Assembly (NCBI RefSeq): GCF_009668025.1
Contig: NZ_WJXZ01000002.1
Location: 186,001 to 250,000, forward strand
DNA from: Larkinella terrae
GTDB taxonomy: Bacteria > Bacteroidota > Bacteroidia > Cytophagales > Spirosomataceae
Length of the DNA: 64,000 nt
Direction of reading: 5' to 3'
The first letter of the stretch is position 1. Each line of letters starts with the position of its first letter. A program made the position numbers and the translations under genes. Shown here in pieces: positions 24,453 to 33,907 of this stretch. Under the pieces are notes generated by a model. That model was not told the DNA's origin. It saw only the letters and a program-made list of their open reading frames with translations, and searched no databases.

Positions 24453-26315
24453 TTAATTTCTTTTCAAGACTACCGCCTGCCCGCCGGAAGCAATCAAGGA
24501 CGCCGTCAGCCGGTCTTTGGAAGTAACCTTGCGGGTCTGCTTCCGAACTTTTCCCGTGCCATCGTCTTCATATGATTCGAGGGAATAGCTTTTTCCCGGT
24601 TCCAGAAAACTCATCGGTAGATCGACTTTCCGGGCTTCGGTATTGGTGACCGTGCCGATATACCAGTCGGTTCCTTTCCGTCGGGCAATGGAGACAAACT
24701 GACCGGGCGTTCCGGCCAGCACCTTCGTTTCATCCCAAACCGTGGGTAAATCTTTCCAGAATTCAATTTCCTGCCGGTCCGGGAAGTCGGCCGGTTTGCC
24801 ATACCAGTACAAAAACTGCAGCGGACTGAAGTAAATAACCGGCAGCGCCAGCTGGTGCCCTTTGGTGTTGGTCAACCGGGGCTGGTTAAAACAGAAGGTG
24901 TAATCGGCGGCTCCGTTGATATACCGCGTGAAGGGCAAAATCGTGTTGTGGGTCGCGTCGGGCCAATCTTCGTTGCCGCGCACGCCTTCCTGCGTCAACA
25001 GATTGGGGTACGTCCGGTTGAAACCCGTCGGGCTGTATTCGTCGTGAATGTCCACAACCAGGTGGTGTTTGGCGGCTTTGCGAACCGCTTCGTGGAGCCA
25101 GACCGTCCAGTGGTGCGAGCCGGTGTGCACAAAACCGAATTTAATTCCGGAAACGCCCCAGCTTTCGTAAAGCGGTAACAACGTATCCAACTGCCGTTCG
25201 AGCGCCCGGTGGTTGACGTACAAAATAATCTTTTTGCCTTTCGATCGCGCATACCGGATGGCTTCGGGTAAATCCAGATCGCCTTTCGGATTCCGGCGCG
25301 GATCGACGCTGACCTTCGTGGCGTCCGACGCGATTTCGTATTCGTGGCCGTACCAGCCCGCGTCGAAATGCAGGTAATCGATGTTTTGCTCCACCGCAAA
25401 ATCGACCAGATCTTTGGCTCCGGTGGTCGAAAGTGTCAAGTCGCGTATCACTCTTCCCGGTTTGATCCAGCTTACGTCCTTGATTTCATTCGGCGGATTC
25501 AGGCTCTGAATCAGGTAGTTATGTTCGAGTAAGTCGGTGGGCCGGTCGGCCGCCATCACCACCCGCCACGAAGACGCCAAGGGCGAAGCTTCGGTGATTT
25601 CACTATAGAGCTGGCTGACCAGTTGATTGGGACCGACGGTTTTCAGCCTCACCAGCGGGTAACTGGTTTGCTCGGCCTGCGTAATGCAGGCCCAGGTGCC
25701 GTTGTCGAGCCGGAGGGTCAGCGGCATTTGGGCGGCTTTGTCCCAGTTTTCAATGGCGCGTTCTTCGTACCTTCCCTGCGCGTGATGTGTATAGAGGGCT
25801 TTCGTTTTTGGCGGCAGGTTGAAAAACGTGGTTTCCTGCTCCACCTCCAGCACCTGCACGCGCAGATCTTCCGGAAAAAAATAGCGGAACGCCACGCCTT
25901 CGTCGTAAGCCCGGGCAATGAGCTGCATCGTTCCGCCCGCTCCCGGCCCGTTTCGGAAGGTGACAATCAGTTCATTGTAGTGATCGGGAATGTCGGCGCG
26001 TTCGCCCCAGACCGGTTGCCAATTCGACCGCTGCGTCCGTTTCGTCGCCGAAACAATCCGCAGGTTTTTATTCCAGTTGAGCGGGCGTAACCCGGTGCCA
26101 CTGTTGCCCATCCCCAGCCGCGACGGTTGGATGAGCGGTTTGTTCCGGTACGTAATTTCGTAAATCGGGCTCTGGGGCGATTGCGGTTCGTCCTGCAGGC
26201 GGATCGACCAGGTTAGCAGGCCGTTGGGTGAACTGATGCGTAGGGAGTCCGGCGTTTGGGCCAGCGATTTTCCCGCCAAAACAAGACAGAAAATAAGGGA
26301 AAGGAATCGGGTCAT
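24453..26315 (-). CDS. Glycoside hydrolase family 97 enzyme (SusB-like)
   Basis: 620 residues with signal peptide ending SLAQ. GH97 order: N-terminal beta-sandwich (ISSPNGLLTWSIRL, AYDEGVAFRYFF), TIM barrel (NIDYLHFDAGWYG, WGVSGIKFGFVHTG, TYPNLLTQEGVRGNE) and C-terminal sandwich. GH97 contains inverting alpha-glucosidases and retaining alpha-galactosidases, both calcium dependent. Here the retaining nucleophile position has glycine (GIKFGF rather than GIKVDF), and VDIHDEYSPTG carries an Asp where I recall SusB having a catalytic Glu, so an inverting-type or altered mechanism is inferred. It is the last gene of a SusC-SusD-GH97 transcription unit. Confidence 0.9.
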   Translation of the reverse strand: MTRFLSLIFCLVLAGKSLAQTPDSLRISSPNGLLTWSIRLQDEPQSPQSPIYEITYRNKPLIQPSRLGMGNSGTGLRPLNWNKNLRIVSATKRTQRSNWQPVWGERADIPDHYNELIVTFRNGPGAGGTMQLIARAYDEGVAFRYFFPEDLRVQVLEVEQETTFFNLPPKTKALYTHHAQGRYEERAIENWDKAAQMPLTLRLDNGTWACITQAEQTSYPLVRLKTVGPNQLVSQLYSEITEASPLASSWRVVMAADRPTDLLEHNYLIQSLNPPNEIKDVSWIKPGRVIRDLTLSTTGAKDLVDFAVEQNIDYLHFDAGWYGHEYEIASDATKVSVDPRRNPKGDLDLPEAIRYARSKGKKIILYVNHRALERQLDTLLPLYESWGVSGIKFGFVHTGSHHWTVWLHEAVRKAAKHHLVVDIHDEYSPTGFNRTYPNLLTQEGVRGNEDWPDATHNTILPFTRYINGAADYTFCFNQPRLTNTKGHQLALPVIYFSPLQFLYWYGKPADFPDRQEIEFWKDLPTVWDETKVLAGTPGQFVSIARRKGTDWYIGTVTNTEARKVDLPMSFLEPGKSYSLESYEDDGTGKVRKQTRKVTSKDRLTASLIASGGQAVVLKRN

Positions 26316-26349
26316 TCAGGTTGAAAGGTTAAAGAAGATTCGTGTATCA

Positions 26350-26382
26350 TTGCCGGAAAGTAGTAGGAAGACTTTCCGGCAA
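26350..26382. repeat. Hairpin between susD and the GH97 gene
   Basis: TTGCCGGAAAGT (26350-26361) and ACTTTCCGGCAA (26371-26382) make a perfect 12-base stem with a nine-base loop in the 91-base gap. No T-run follows on the minus strand, so it may be an mRNA-stability element rather than a terminator. Confidence 0.65.
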
Positions 26383-26406
26383 CGAATTTACTGCCCGGGT
26401 TTTCGG

Positions 26407-28074
26407 TTAGTAGCCCGGATTTTGTTCAATTTTAGCATCCAGGTTCGCGTCGATGAACTTCTGCGGAATCGGAAATAATTCGTGTTTTTCGGCAATGTTG
26501 CTGCCGGTTTTGGTGTTGAATTTCTTCACGCGATCGACCAGCACGGGCGAATTGGCCAGAAAACCGAAGCGGATCAGCGTCCGACGGCGGGGTTCTTCCA
26601 TGATCAGTTCCCGAACGCGTTCGTCCAGCACGTAGTCGAGCGTGGCCCGGTCGGCGGTGACCGGTTTGGCTTTGGCGCGGTTGCGCAGGACGTTCAGATC
26701 GTCGGCGGCTTTTTGTTTATCCCCTTTGCGGATGTAGGCTTCGGCCCGCAGCAGATACGTTTCGGCCAGCCGGATTTTGTAAAACTCAACGAAGGTCCGT
26801 CCGGTCGTATTTCCGGCCAGCGGGTCGCCCTCCAGTTTGCGGGTGTACGGGTAATACCAGCCCGAGTTAAGCGTATCGATTTTTGCCGCGATGGGATCCA
26901 CTTTTTGTTTGAAAAACCGGGAGGTGTTGTTGTTGTAGTAGAACGTCCGGCGGATGTTGTACGACGAATTCCGCATATCGTTCCAATCCTCTTTCCAGAC
27001 GTCATACGTAGCGTAGGGCGTTCCCATCACCCAACCAACCGGGCGGCCCAGACTATCGCAAACCACCATGCCCGATTTGCCTTCCGGGTCTTTGATGTTG
27101 TGATAACCGGCTCCCCACGCCCGCATGCTGCTGTTTCCGCCAAAAGCCGTGGCGTTGGTCGGGGTTGTGTAGGTGACGCCCCCGGGCGTCTGGTATTCGA
27201 ACTGGAGCGCCCAGATGGTTTCGGTATTGGCGGCCAGGTTCTGGTTTTTGTCGCGAAACAGATCCGAGAAAACGTCGCCAGGCTGATCCAGTTTGCTGCC
27301 AAACCGCTGGGTCATGAGCTTGTAGGAACCGTCGTTGATCACGGCGGAAGCCGCTTCAATGGCCTTGTCGTAACTGCCCAGCGCCAGGTAAACCTCGCTC
27401 AGAAAATGGTCGGCGGCTGCTTTCACGATTCGGCCGGGAACGGACGGTTTTTTGGGGAGCCACTGCGAGGCAAATTCGAGATCCTGCCGGGCAAAATCCA
27501 GCACTTCCTGCCGCGTGGCCCGCGTATAATCGGTTTTCGGCGTGGTTTCGACGTGCGCAACCAGCGGCACCCCGCCGTACAGATTGGCCAGAATCGAGTA
27601 GGTATAACCCCGGAAAAACCGGGCTTCGGCCACAATGGCGTTCTTTTCGGCTTCACTCGCCCATTTAACGGTCGGTTTGTCGGCGTAGTCGAGCACGATG
27701 TTGGAACGCGGCAGCATTTTCAGGTACGCCCATTCCCACCACAGATCGACGGACGCGAGCGTGGGCGTGAGCGAAACGTTGTAGTCGCGCAGCAGCGTCG
27801 AAACCGCCCCCGGCATGTAGGCGTCGGTGCCGATGTTCATGGCGTGCAGGTTCTCGGTATCGGTGCCGAACAGTTCGTCGCGGGCCGCTGCGTGAATGGC
27901 GATGATGGCGGTTTCAAAACCGGTTTTATCCACCAGCACCACGTCGGGGTTCAGAAAAGCTCTGGGGGTTTCGTCGAGAACCGTGTCTTTGCAGGCACTG
28001 CCCCCGAAAACCAGCACCAGCGTGCTGAGGGCGGTCAGATACCGTTTTGAAAGGATCGTAAGAATGTATTTCAT
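26407..28074 (-). CDS. SusD/RagB-family lipoprotein
   Basis: 555 residues from ATG 28074, chosen because it starts the lipoprotein signal that ends in FGGSACKD; an upstream ATG at 28095 would add seven residues. SusD features: AIVAEARFFRGYTYSILANLYGGVPLV, FYKIRLAETYLLRAEAYIRKG, DLNVLRNRAKAKP, LDYVLDERVRELIMEEPRRRTLIRFG and FPIPQKFIDAN. Surface glycan-binding partner of the SusC encoded 34 bases upstream. The paralogue at 8289 is clearly different in sequence, so the two loci take up different substrates. Confidence 0.95.
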   Translation of the reverse strand: MKYILTILSKRYLTALSTLVLVFGGSACKDTVLDETPRAFLNPDVVLVDKTGFETAIIAIHAAARDELFGTDTENLHAMNIGTDAYMPGAVSTLLRDYNVSLTPTLASVDLWWEWAYLKMLPRSNIVLDYADKPTVKWASEAEKNAIVAEARFFRGYTYSILANLYGGVPLVAHVETTPKTDYTRATRQEVLDFARQDLEFASQWLPKKPSVPGRIVKAAADHFLSEVYLALGSYDKAIEAASAVINDGSYKLMTQRFGSKLDQPGDVFSDLFRDKNQNLAANTETIWALQFEYQTPGGVTYTTPTNATAFGGNSSMRAWGAGYHNIKDPEGKSGMVVCDSLGRPVGWVMGTPYATYDVWKEDWNDMRNSSYNIRRTFYYNNNTSRFFKQKVDPIAAKIDTLNSGWYYPYTRKLEGDPLAGNTTGRTFVEFYKIRLAETYLLRAEAYIRKGDKQKAADDLNVLRNRAKAKPVTADRATLDYVLDERVRELIMEEPRRRTLIRFGFLANSPVLVDRVKKFNTKTGSNIAEKHELFPIPQKFIDANLDAKIEQNPGY

Positions 28075-28108
28075 GAGTTGGGATTCGTTCAGCATGACGG
28101 AAAGGGAA

Positions 28109-31100
28109 TTAAAAACTGAGGTTAATGCCGCCCGTCAACGTGCGGGGCATGGGATAACCGTTGGCTTCGGAGCCAATTTCGGGGTCGAAACCGGGGTATT
28201 TCGTGAACGTCAGCAGGTTTTTGCCACTCACATACACCCGAGCGGTGCCGACTTTCCAGCGATTGAGCAGTGTTTTCGGCAACTCATACGCCAGCGAAAC
28301 ATCCTGCACCCGCACGAAATCGCGGGTCACGTAATACCCGTGTCCGTACGGATTGGTGTACACCAGCGACGCCATCGTGTTCGATTTGTTTTCGGGCGTC
28401 CACCAGCCGTTGTCCGGGAAATTCGACGCACTCCCCGGAAAATTATTGCTCGGAATCATCTGGTTGTAACTCCGGATCCAGCCCTGCATGGCGTTTAGAA
28501 AAACCGATAGCGTAAAGTTGCTGTAGCGGAAGGTGTTGGTAAAACCCCAGCGGTATTTGGGTTCCAGCTGGCCCACCACCGTGCGGTCGTCAGTGGTGAT
28601 TTTGCCGTCGCCGTTCAGGTCTTTCAGGCGGTAAAAACCGGGTTTGTAGCCGGTCGGCAGTTGTTCGCCTTCCTGGTAAACCCCATCGATCACGTAATCA
28701 AACGCAACCTGAACGGGCTGGCCAATAAACCATTTGTTCCCCAGATCATTGTCTTCCAGACCGTCTTTGTTCAGGTCGCGGCTGTAAATATGAACGATGC
28801 GGTTCCGGTTGGTCGAAAACACGACATTACTGCTCCACTCAAACGAACCTCGCTGCATATTCAGGGTATTAAGCGTCAATTCGAACCCCCGGTTGTTGGT
28901 GGCCCCCAGGTTGGTAATGACCGACGGAAAACCGGTTGTAGAGGGCAACGAACGGTTCAGAAGCAGATTTTTGGTGTCCATGTTATAGTATTCGAGCGTT
29001 CCGCCAATGCGTCCTTTCAGGATTTCAAAATCAACCGCAACGTTGGCCGAGGTGGTGGTTTCCCACTTCAGGTCGGTATTGGCCATTCTCATTGGGAAAG
29101 TACCGTTATAAGTAGGGCTGCCGTCGCCAAAAACGTACTGCGTTTTATCGGAACGACTCAGGGATTGGTACGGCGAAATAGCCTGGTTGCCGACCGAACC
29201 GTAGGAGACGCGCAGTTTCAGCAGGTCGATGAACGTTAATGACTTCATGAAAGACTCATCGGACGCAATCCAGGCCACTGCAGCCGATGGAAACGTGGCA
29301 TACTTGTTCTGAGCGCCAAACACCGAACTGCCGTCCCGCCGGGCCGTCAGGGTAAACAGGTAGCGGTTTTTGAAATGGTAGTTCAGCCGCAGCATCGACG
29401 AAATACCGTCGACGGTGGAGGCATCCGTTGTCGTTTGCTGGGTTTGGGCAATGCCCAGGTTGTTCCAGCCGTTGGCTCCGTTGAAGAAATTGGAAGCCGT
29501 GGCGGTGGTCGATTCCCACTGGTTGCGGTTCCGTCCGTACAAGAGCGTTACATCAAATGAATGGTCGTGACCCAGCTGACGGCTGTAAGTGGCGATGTTT
29601 TCCAGCACCCAGTCGAACGTTTCCCGGTTGTATTTACTGGCATTGGCCAGGATGTTCTCGCCGAAACGCTGGTAAGCCGGTTCGAACAAGTAGTTGTGTT
29701 CCCAGCGGTAATTGGGCGAATAGTTGATGCGGTAACTGAGCCCTTTCACGAAAGGTACCTCAATTTTTGCGTAGAAATTGGAAAACAGATTGTGGTAGAT
29801 TTCTTCATTCTGACGGCGGATGGAGTTGAAAAGCGGGTTGGGAACGAGCTGCACATCCTGCGGAAAGTGAACCGGATCGGTTTTGGCGTCATCGTAATAC
29901 ATTTTGGCAAAGGGGCTGACCTGAGCGGCCCAGTTGAGGGCCACATCGACACCCGACAAATCGCGCCGGGCGTAGGTGGCATTGACCCCCACCGTCAGCC
30001 AGTCGGCCACCTTCGTCTCCAGATTACTCCGCAGTGTCACGCGTTTCGCCATGTCCTTGTAAATCAGACCCTGTTCGTTCACGAATGCCCCCGATACGAG
30101 GTAATTGGTGCGGCCCGACTGACCGGCAATACTGAGGTCGTAGGACTGCACACCGGCTTTTTGCGACACCTCATCCCAGGGATCCAGGGTGACGCCATTC
30201 CGGTAATTATCGGCTTCGGTGTTCTGGAGGTAACTGGCGATGTTGGCCGGATTGGCTTCCTGCCCGCTTTGCGCCCGGTAGTCCAGCGTTTTTTGCAAAT
30301 AGCGCTCGGGCGACAGCATTTTGATGCGATTGCTCCAGTTGGATACCCCGTAGTAGCTGTTGACCCGAATGGTTGGCTTGTCGCTTTTGCCGCGTTTGGA
30401 CGTAATCAGAATGACGCCGTTGGCCGCTTTGGAACCGTAAATGGCGGCCGCGCTCGCGTCTTTCAGGATTTCCATCGACTCGATGTCGTTCGGATTGATT
30501 TCGGCCAGGCTCCCGTTGAAGAAAATACCGTCCAGAATAATCAGCGGATCGTTGCTGGCGGTGATGGACCGGCGACCCCGGACGAGAATGCTGCCGCTTT
30601 GGCCCGGTCGTCCGTTGTCGATGAACTGCACTCCGGCCACCCGCCCGCGCAACGCCTGGGCGACGTTGGTGTTGGGCAGGTTTTCGGTGACTTTCATATC
30701 TACTTTTGCCACGGAACCGGTTACATTCCGTTTCGACTGCGTGCCGTACCCAACGACTACCACTTCGCTCAACGCCTTGGTGTCGGAGATCAGCTGAATG
30801 GCAAGCACCTGCCGGTTGGTCACCGTAATTTCCTGCGTCAGATAGCCGATGGAACTAACCACCAAAACCGCCTGACCGTCGGTGATCTGGAATTTAAAAT
30901 TGCCGTCTTTATCGGTTGTTGTGCCCCGGCTGGTGCCTTTCTGAATGAGGTTAACGCCTGGCAACCCTTCGCCCTTCTCGTCGGTCACGGTGCCGGAGAT
31001 CGACTGATCGACCCCAACCTGAGTCATCTCATCAGCCGGTAGCGGTTTGAGGGCACCCGAAGGAGCTGCGGTCAGCAAAATCTGTTTGCCTTCTACTTTA

Positions 31101-31423
31101 TAGGTGATTTTCAGGGGCGTTAGCAACTGGTCGAGGATCGTTTCCAACCGCTCATCGACGGCCGTAAACGTTACTTTCCGGTCGGCCTGAATCATCAGCG
31201 AGCTGTACAGAAACCGTACCTGAGCCGCTTTGCTGATGAATTTCAGCGTGGTTTTGATGTCTTTGTCGACTACCTGTACGGTCACTTTCTTGTTCAGCAT
31301 TTCCTGAGCCCGGCTGTCGCGGGCGAAGGAGAGGCTAACCACGCAGGCCGCTAGCAGCACCTGGAGGAGGGAAAGTTTCATAAGCTTGATTAAGGAGGGT
31401 GAAATCCAGTCCGGATTTTTCAT
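28109..31423 (-). CDS. SusC/RagA-family TonB-linked outer-membrane transporter
   Basis: 1104 residues from ATG 31423 (MKNPDWISPSLIKLMKLS). Signal sequence ending near SRAQ, STN domain (VTVQVVDKDIKTTLKFISKA) at about 45-105, regulatory-like domain (ISGTVTDEKGEGLPGVNLI), hinge ALSEVVVVGYGT, plug (RGRRSITASNDPLIILDG, SMEILKDASAAAIYGSKA) and barrel ending GGINLSF. The STN domain means it can signal to the FecR protein encoded just upstream at 31698. It forms a uptake complex with the downstream SusD, while GH97 degrades the imported or captured oligosaccharide. Confidence 0.96.
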   Translation of the reverse strand: MKNPDWISPSLIKLMKLSLLQVLLAACVVSLSFARDSRAQEMLNKKVTVQVVDKDIKTTLKFISKAAQVRFLYSSLMIQADRKVTFTAVDERLETILDQLLTPLKITYKVEGKQILLTAAPSGALKPLPADEMTQVGVDQSISGTVTDEKGEGLPGVNLIQKGTSRGTTTDKDGNFKFQITDGQAVLVVSSIGYLTQEITVTNRQVLAIQLISDTKALSEVVVVGYGTQSKRNVTGSVAKVDMKVTENLPNTNVAQALRGRVAGVQFIDNGRPGQSGSILVRGRRSITASNDPLIILDGIFFNGSLAEINPNDIESMEILKDASAAAIYGSKAANGVILITSKRGKSDKPTIRVNSYYGVSNWSNRIKMLSPERYLQKTLDYRAQSGQEANPANIASYLQNTEADNYRNGVTLDPWDEVSQKAGVQSYDLSIAGQSGRTNYLVSGAFVNEQGLIYKDMAKRVTLRSNLETKVADWLTVGVNATYARRDLSGVDVALNWAAQVSPFAKMYYDDAKTDPVHFPQDVQLVPNPLFNSIRRQNEEIYHNLFSNFYAKIEVPFVKGLSYRINYSPNYRWEHNYLFEPAYQRFGENILANASKYNRETFDWVLENIATYSRQLGHDHSFDVTLLYGRNRNQWESTTATASNFFNGANGWNNLGIAQTQQTTTDASTVDGISSMLRLNYHFKNRYLFTLTARRDGSSVFGAQNKYATFPSAAVAWIASDESFMKSLTFIDLLKLRVSYGSVGNQAISPYQSLSRSDKTQYVFGDGSPTYNGTFPMRMANTDLKWETTTSANVAVDFEILKGRIGGTLEYYNMDTKNLLLNRSLPSTTGFPSVITNLGATNNRGFELTLNTLNMQRGSFEWSSNVVFSTNRNRIVHIYSRDLNKDGLEDNDLGNKWFIGQPVQVAFDYVIDGVYQEGEQLPTGYKPGFYRLKDLNGDGKITTDDRTVVGQLEPKYRWGFTNTFRYSNFTLSVFLNAMQGWIRSYNQMIPSNNFPGSASNFPDNGWWTPENKSNTMASLVYTNPYGHGYYVTRDFVRVQDVSLAYELPKTLLNRWKVGTARVYVSGKNLLTFTKYPGFDPEIGSEANGYPMPRTLTGGINLSF

Positions 31424-31471
31424 ACATTGGGTTGTTTTTTGAGTCGTTTCGGAAGAAATGGACAAAAAATC

Positions 31472-31512
31472 CCTCATCGACGCCCTTTTGGGCGTCTTGC
31501 CAAACGATGAGG
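31472..31512 (-). repeat. Nested hairpin in the susC leader
   Basis: CCTCATCG (31472-31479) pairs with CGATGAGG (31505-31512), and inside it GACGCCC (31479-31485) pairs with GGGCGTC (31490-31496) around a TTTT loop. It lies about 50-90 bases upstream of the susC start in the 274-base gap to fecR. It could be a leader structure or a site controlled by the ECF sigma factor. No gene is seen in this gap. Confidence 0.5.
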
Positions 31513-31697
31513 AAGTTTGCAGGACGGGCTGGGTGGCGCGTCGGGAGCCGGAACGATGCTGTTGGAACCATTACCGCTCAGGCAGTCGGGCACGCCAACC
31601 CAGGACGTTTTTCGCGGAAGCGAAGAGGAGTGTAGCGGTTTTATTCAGGCATAGGCACGCAGATAAGGGGTTAGAAATGACGTAAAATCGGGTCCGT

Positions 31698-32813
31698 TCA
31701 GGGCGTGCAGCCCGGACTTTGAATGAGCACCCGCCCATCCTGAACTTCATAGGTTGCCCCGATGGCCCGGCAGATAAATTCGAGTTTGTTGGCCAGGGTT
31801 TCGTCCGAAAACTGAGCCGTAATCGGGCATTTTTCCAGTCGGGTTTTGTCGTAAACCAGCTCGATTCCGTACGCTTTTTCCAGCTTTTCCAGCACCTGCG
31901 TAACCGGAACATCTTCCACATCCAGTTCCTGAACGTGGGTCGCGATGGGCACCAGCTCCGGTTTTTCGACGCGGCCTTTTTGCAACTGTTCGGTTTTTCG
32001 GTTAAAAACAACTTCCTGATTCGGGATCAGCAACACGCCCGCAGGCTGCGGACCGGTTTCTGAAGCGGTTTTCCGGAAGGCGGTTTTGGGGTACACCGAA
32101 ACTTTCCCGGTTCGAACCGCCACGGCCACTTCCGGGCCCGTATCGAATGCGCGAATCCGGAAGCTCGTTCCCAGCACTTTGGTAACGGTTTCGTTGGCGT
32201 AGACCAGAAACGGCTTGCCGGGATTGTGAGCCACTTCAAAAAAAGCTTCGCCCGACAGATACACCTCGCGAAACGAACCGGTAAACTGCCTGGGGTAACT
32301 GATCCGGCTGTTTTGTTCCAGCGTAATCGCCGATCCGTCGGCCAGCACCAGCGTGAGCGGCTCGCGGCTGGTATTCGTTTTTTCCAGCAATTCCGTGGGG
32401 GCTTCGCTGACAAGCTGGCGGTACACCGTCGGCTCCGGCCGGAAATTCTGCCGCACGAGCAGAAAACCCAGCCCCAGAACAACCAGAATGGAAGCGGCCC
32501 AGCGCAACCAGACCCGCCGGTTCCACCAGACGACGGGTTCCAGCGGTTCCGTTTCCGGGAGCTCCGTTTGTTTGCGCTCCCGGAACTGCGTCACCAAATT
32601 CTGGACTTCCTGCCGCACTTCTTCGTCCGACAAATTGATCGGTTGCCGCCGGACGGTATAGATCAGCGCCTTCGCCTGATCCAAAACCGCCTGGTGTTCG
32701 GGATGCTCCCGGCGCCAGACCGTCCAGAAAGCCATCGCTTCCGGGTCGCCGTCAATCCAAGCCTGGAACGAAGGGTCGTTCAGAAAGTCTTCAACGTGTT
32801 GGTAATGCTCCAT
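31698..32813 (-). CDS. FecR-family anti-sigma factor
   Basis: 371 residues. N-terminal cytoplasmic segment with FWTVWRREHPEHQ, one membrane helix near residues 106-122 (WLRWAASILVVLGLGFLLV), FecR domain (LADGSAITLEQNSRISYP, REVYLSGEAFFEV, PFLVYANETVTKVLGTSF) and DUF4974 tail (LDVEDVPVTQVLEKLEKAYGI). Divergent from the ECF sigma gene at 33062, which is its probable partner, and upstream of susC/susD/GH97, its probable targets. It keeps the sigma factor at the membrane until the transporter's STN domain signals. Confidence 0.94.
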   Translation of the reverse strand: MEHYQHVEDFLNDPSFQAWIDGDPEAMAFWTVWRREHPEHQAVLDQAKALIYTVRRQPINLSDEEVRQEVQNLVTQFRERKQTELPETEPLEPVVWWNRRVWLRWAASILVVLGLGFLLVRQNFRPEPTVYRQLVSEAPTELLEKTNTSREPLTLVLADGSAITLEQNSRISYPRQFTGSFREVYLSGEAFFEVAHNPGKPFLVYANETVTKVLGTSFRIRAFDTGPEVAVAVRTGKVSVYPKTAFRKTASETGPQPAGVLLIPNQEVVFNRKTEQLQKGRVEKPELVPIATHVQELDVEDVPVTQVLEKLEKAYGIELVYDKTRLEKCPITAQFSDETLANKLEFICRAIGATYEVQDGRVLIQSPGCTP

Positions 32814-33061
32814 TCAGGGAAGGGATTTGAAAGGCTATTCAATAAGGGAGAAGCAGGTGCCTGATGGAAATAATCAAAAAAATCATTTTATTTTTTTATA
32901 AATTCCGGGAGCGCCCTGATTTTTGTGATCCATATCTACCTTTCAACAAGGGTAAAAAGGACTAAACCGTCGCTTTTGCGAAGAGAAGATGGCTGGTCTG
33001 CGCTTACCAGAGGCCGTTTACCCGTTGATAATCAGCGCAGCTTTGTTTGACACCGTGTCGT

Positions 33062-33685
33062 ATGTTTCGTTCACCGCCCAATCACCGTCCGCTTGAAGCG
33101 ATTGCTGATGCCGACCTCTGGCGTCACTTTCAGGAAGGTGATGAACTGGCGATGGGCGAACTGGCCGAACGGTATTACAAACGGCTATATAATTACGGGA
33201 GCAAATTCTCCCGGGATCACGAGGTCATCCGGGATTGCATTCAGGATCTGTTTCTGGAAATCTGGGATAAACGCCAGACCCTGAGCCAGCCCGATTCCGT
33301 AAAGCTCTATTTGCTGGTGTCGATTCGCCGACGGATTTACCGACGGAAAACCGAGAATAAGTGGCTGGAAGAAAGCGAAGAACTGGATTTTGACTCGGCA
33401 TTGGTTGGCGATTTGCCCATCGAAACGACCATCATTGAAGACGAAACCAGTCAGTATTACGTCCGGAAACTGCAGCAACTCATTCCGCAACTCTCCCGCC
33501 GTCAGCAGGAAATTATTTACCTGCGGTTTTACGAAAATCTGGATAACGAAGCCATCGCCGAAGTCATGTCGCTGAGCCGCGGGGCGGTTGCCAATCTTCT
33601 ATGGCGGGCGCTCAAGGAGCTGAAAGACTACTGGTATGCGGGCCTGGTTTTCCTCCTGATGGTAGGGTTCGGGCTGTTGAAATAG
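33062..33685 (+). CDS. ECF sigma factor with hydrophobic C-terminal tail
   Basis: 207 residues from ATG 33062. Region 2 (LAERYYKRLYNYGSKFSRD, VIRDCIQDLFLEIWDKRQTL) and region 4 (LPQLSRRQQEIIYLRFYENL, NEAIAEVMSLSRGAVANLLW) are intact. The protein ends with a membrane-like segment YWYAGLVFLLMVGFGLLK, which could tether it to the inner membrane or help FecR binding. The divergent neighbour encodes a FecR protein, so the pair should control the SusC/SusD/GH97 locus. A TTG 15 bases upstream is the alternative start. Confidence 0.93.
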   Translation: MFRSPPNHRPLEAIADADLWRHFQEGDELAMGELAERYYKRLYNYGSKFSRDHEVIRDCIQDLFLEIWDKRQTLSQPDSVKLYLLVSIRRRIYRRKTENKWLEESEELDFDSALVGDLPIETTIIEDETSQYYVRKLQQLIPQLSRRQQEIIYLRFYENLDNEAIAEVMSLSRGAVANLLWRALKELKDYWYAGLVFLLMVGFGLLK

Positions 33686-33907
33686 CCGATCGGCGGCTGC
33701 CAGGTGATTACTAGCAAACTCATTAAATTTTCGAAAAAACCGCACAGTTCTCCCCTGAATTGGGTGAAATTTGGCGTTCGGGACCCAATAATCAGTAAAA
33801 TATACGGTAATTCACCTTCGATTCGTTATACTTAACTGCGACCTGCGCGAACACAGTCTCCGTTTCTGGTGTTAACGGAAATAACTTAACCGATAACTTA
33901 TTTTTTT

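Noticed and set aside
31458-31685. Small plus-strand frame of 75 codons before fecR/susC
   Set aside because: It covers the susC leader hairpin, has no family resemblance or leader signal, and its residues look random.
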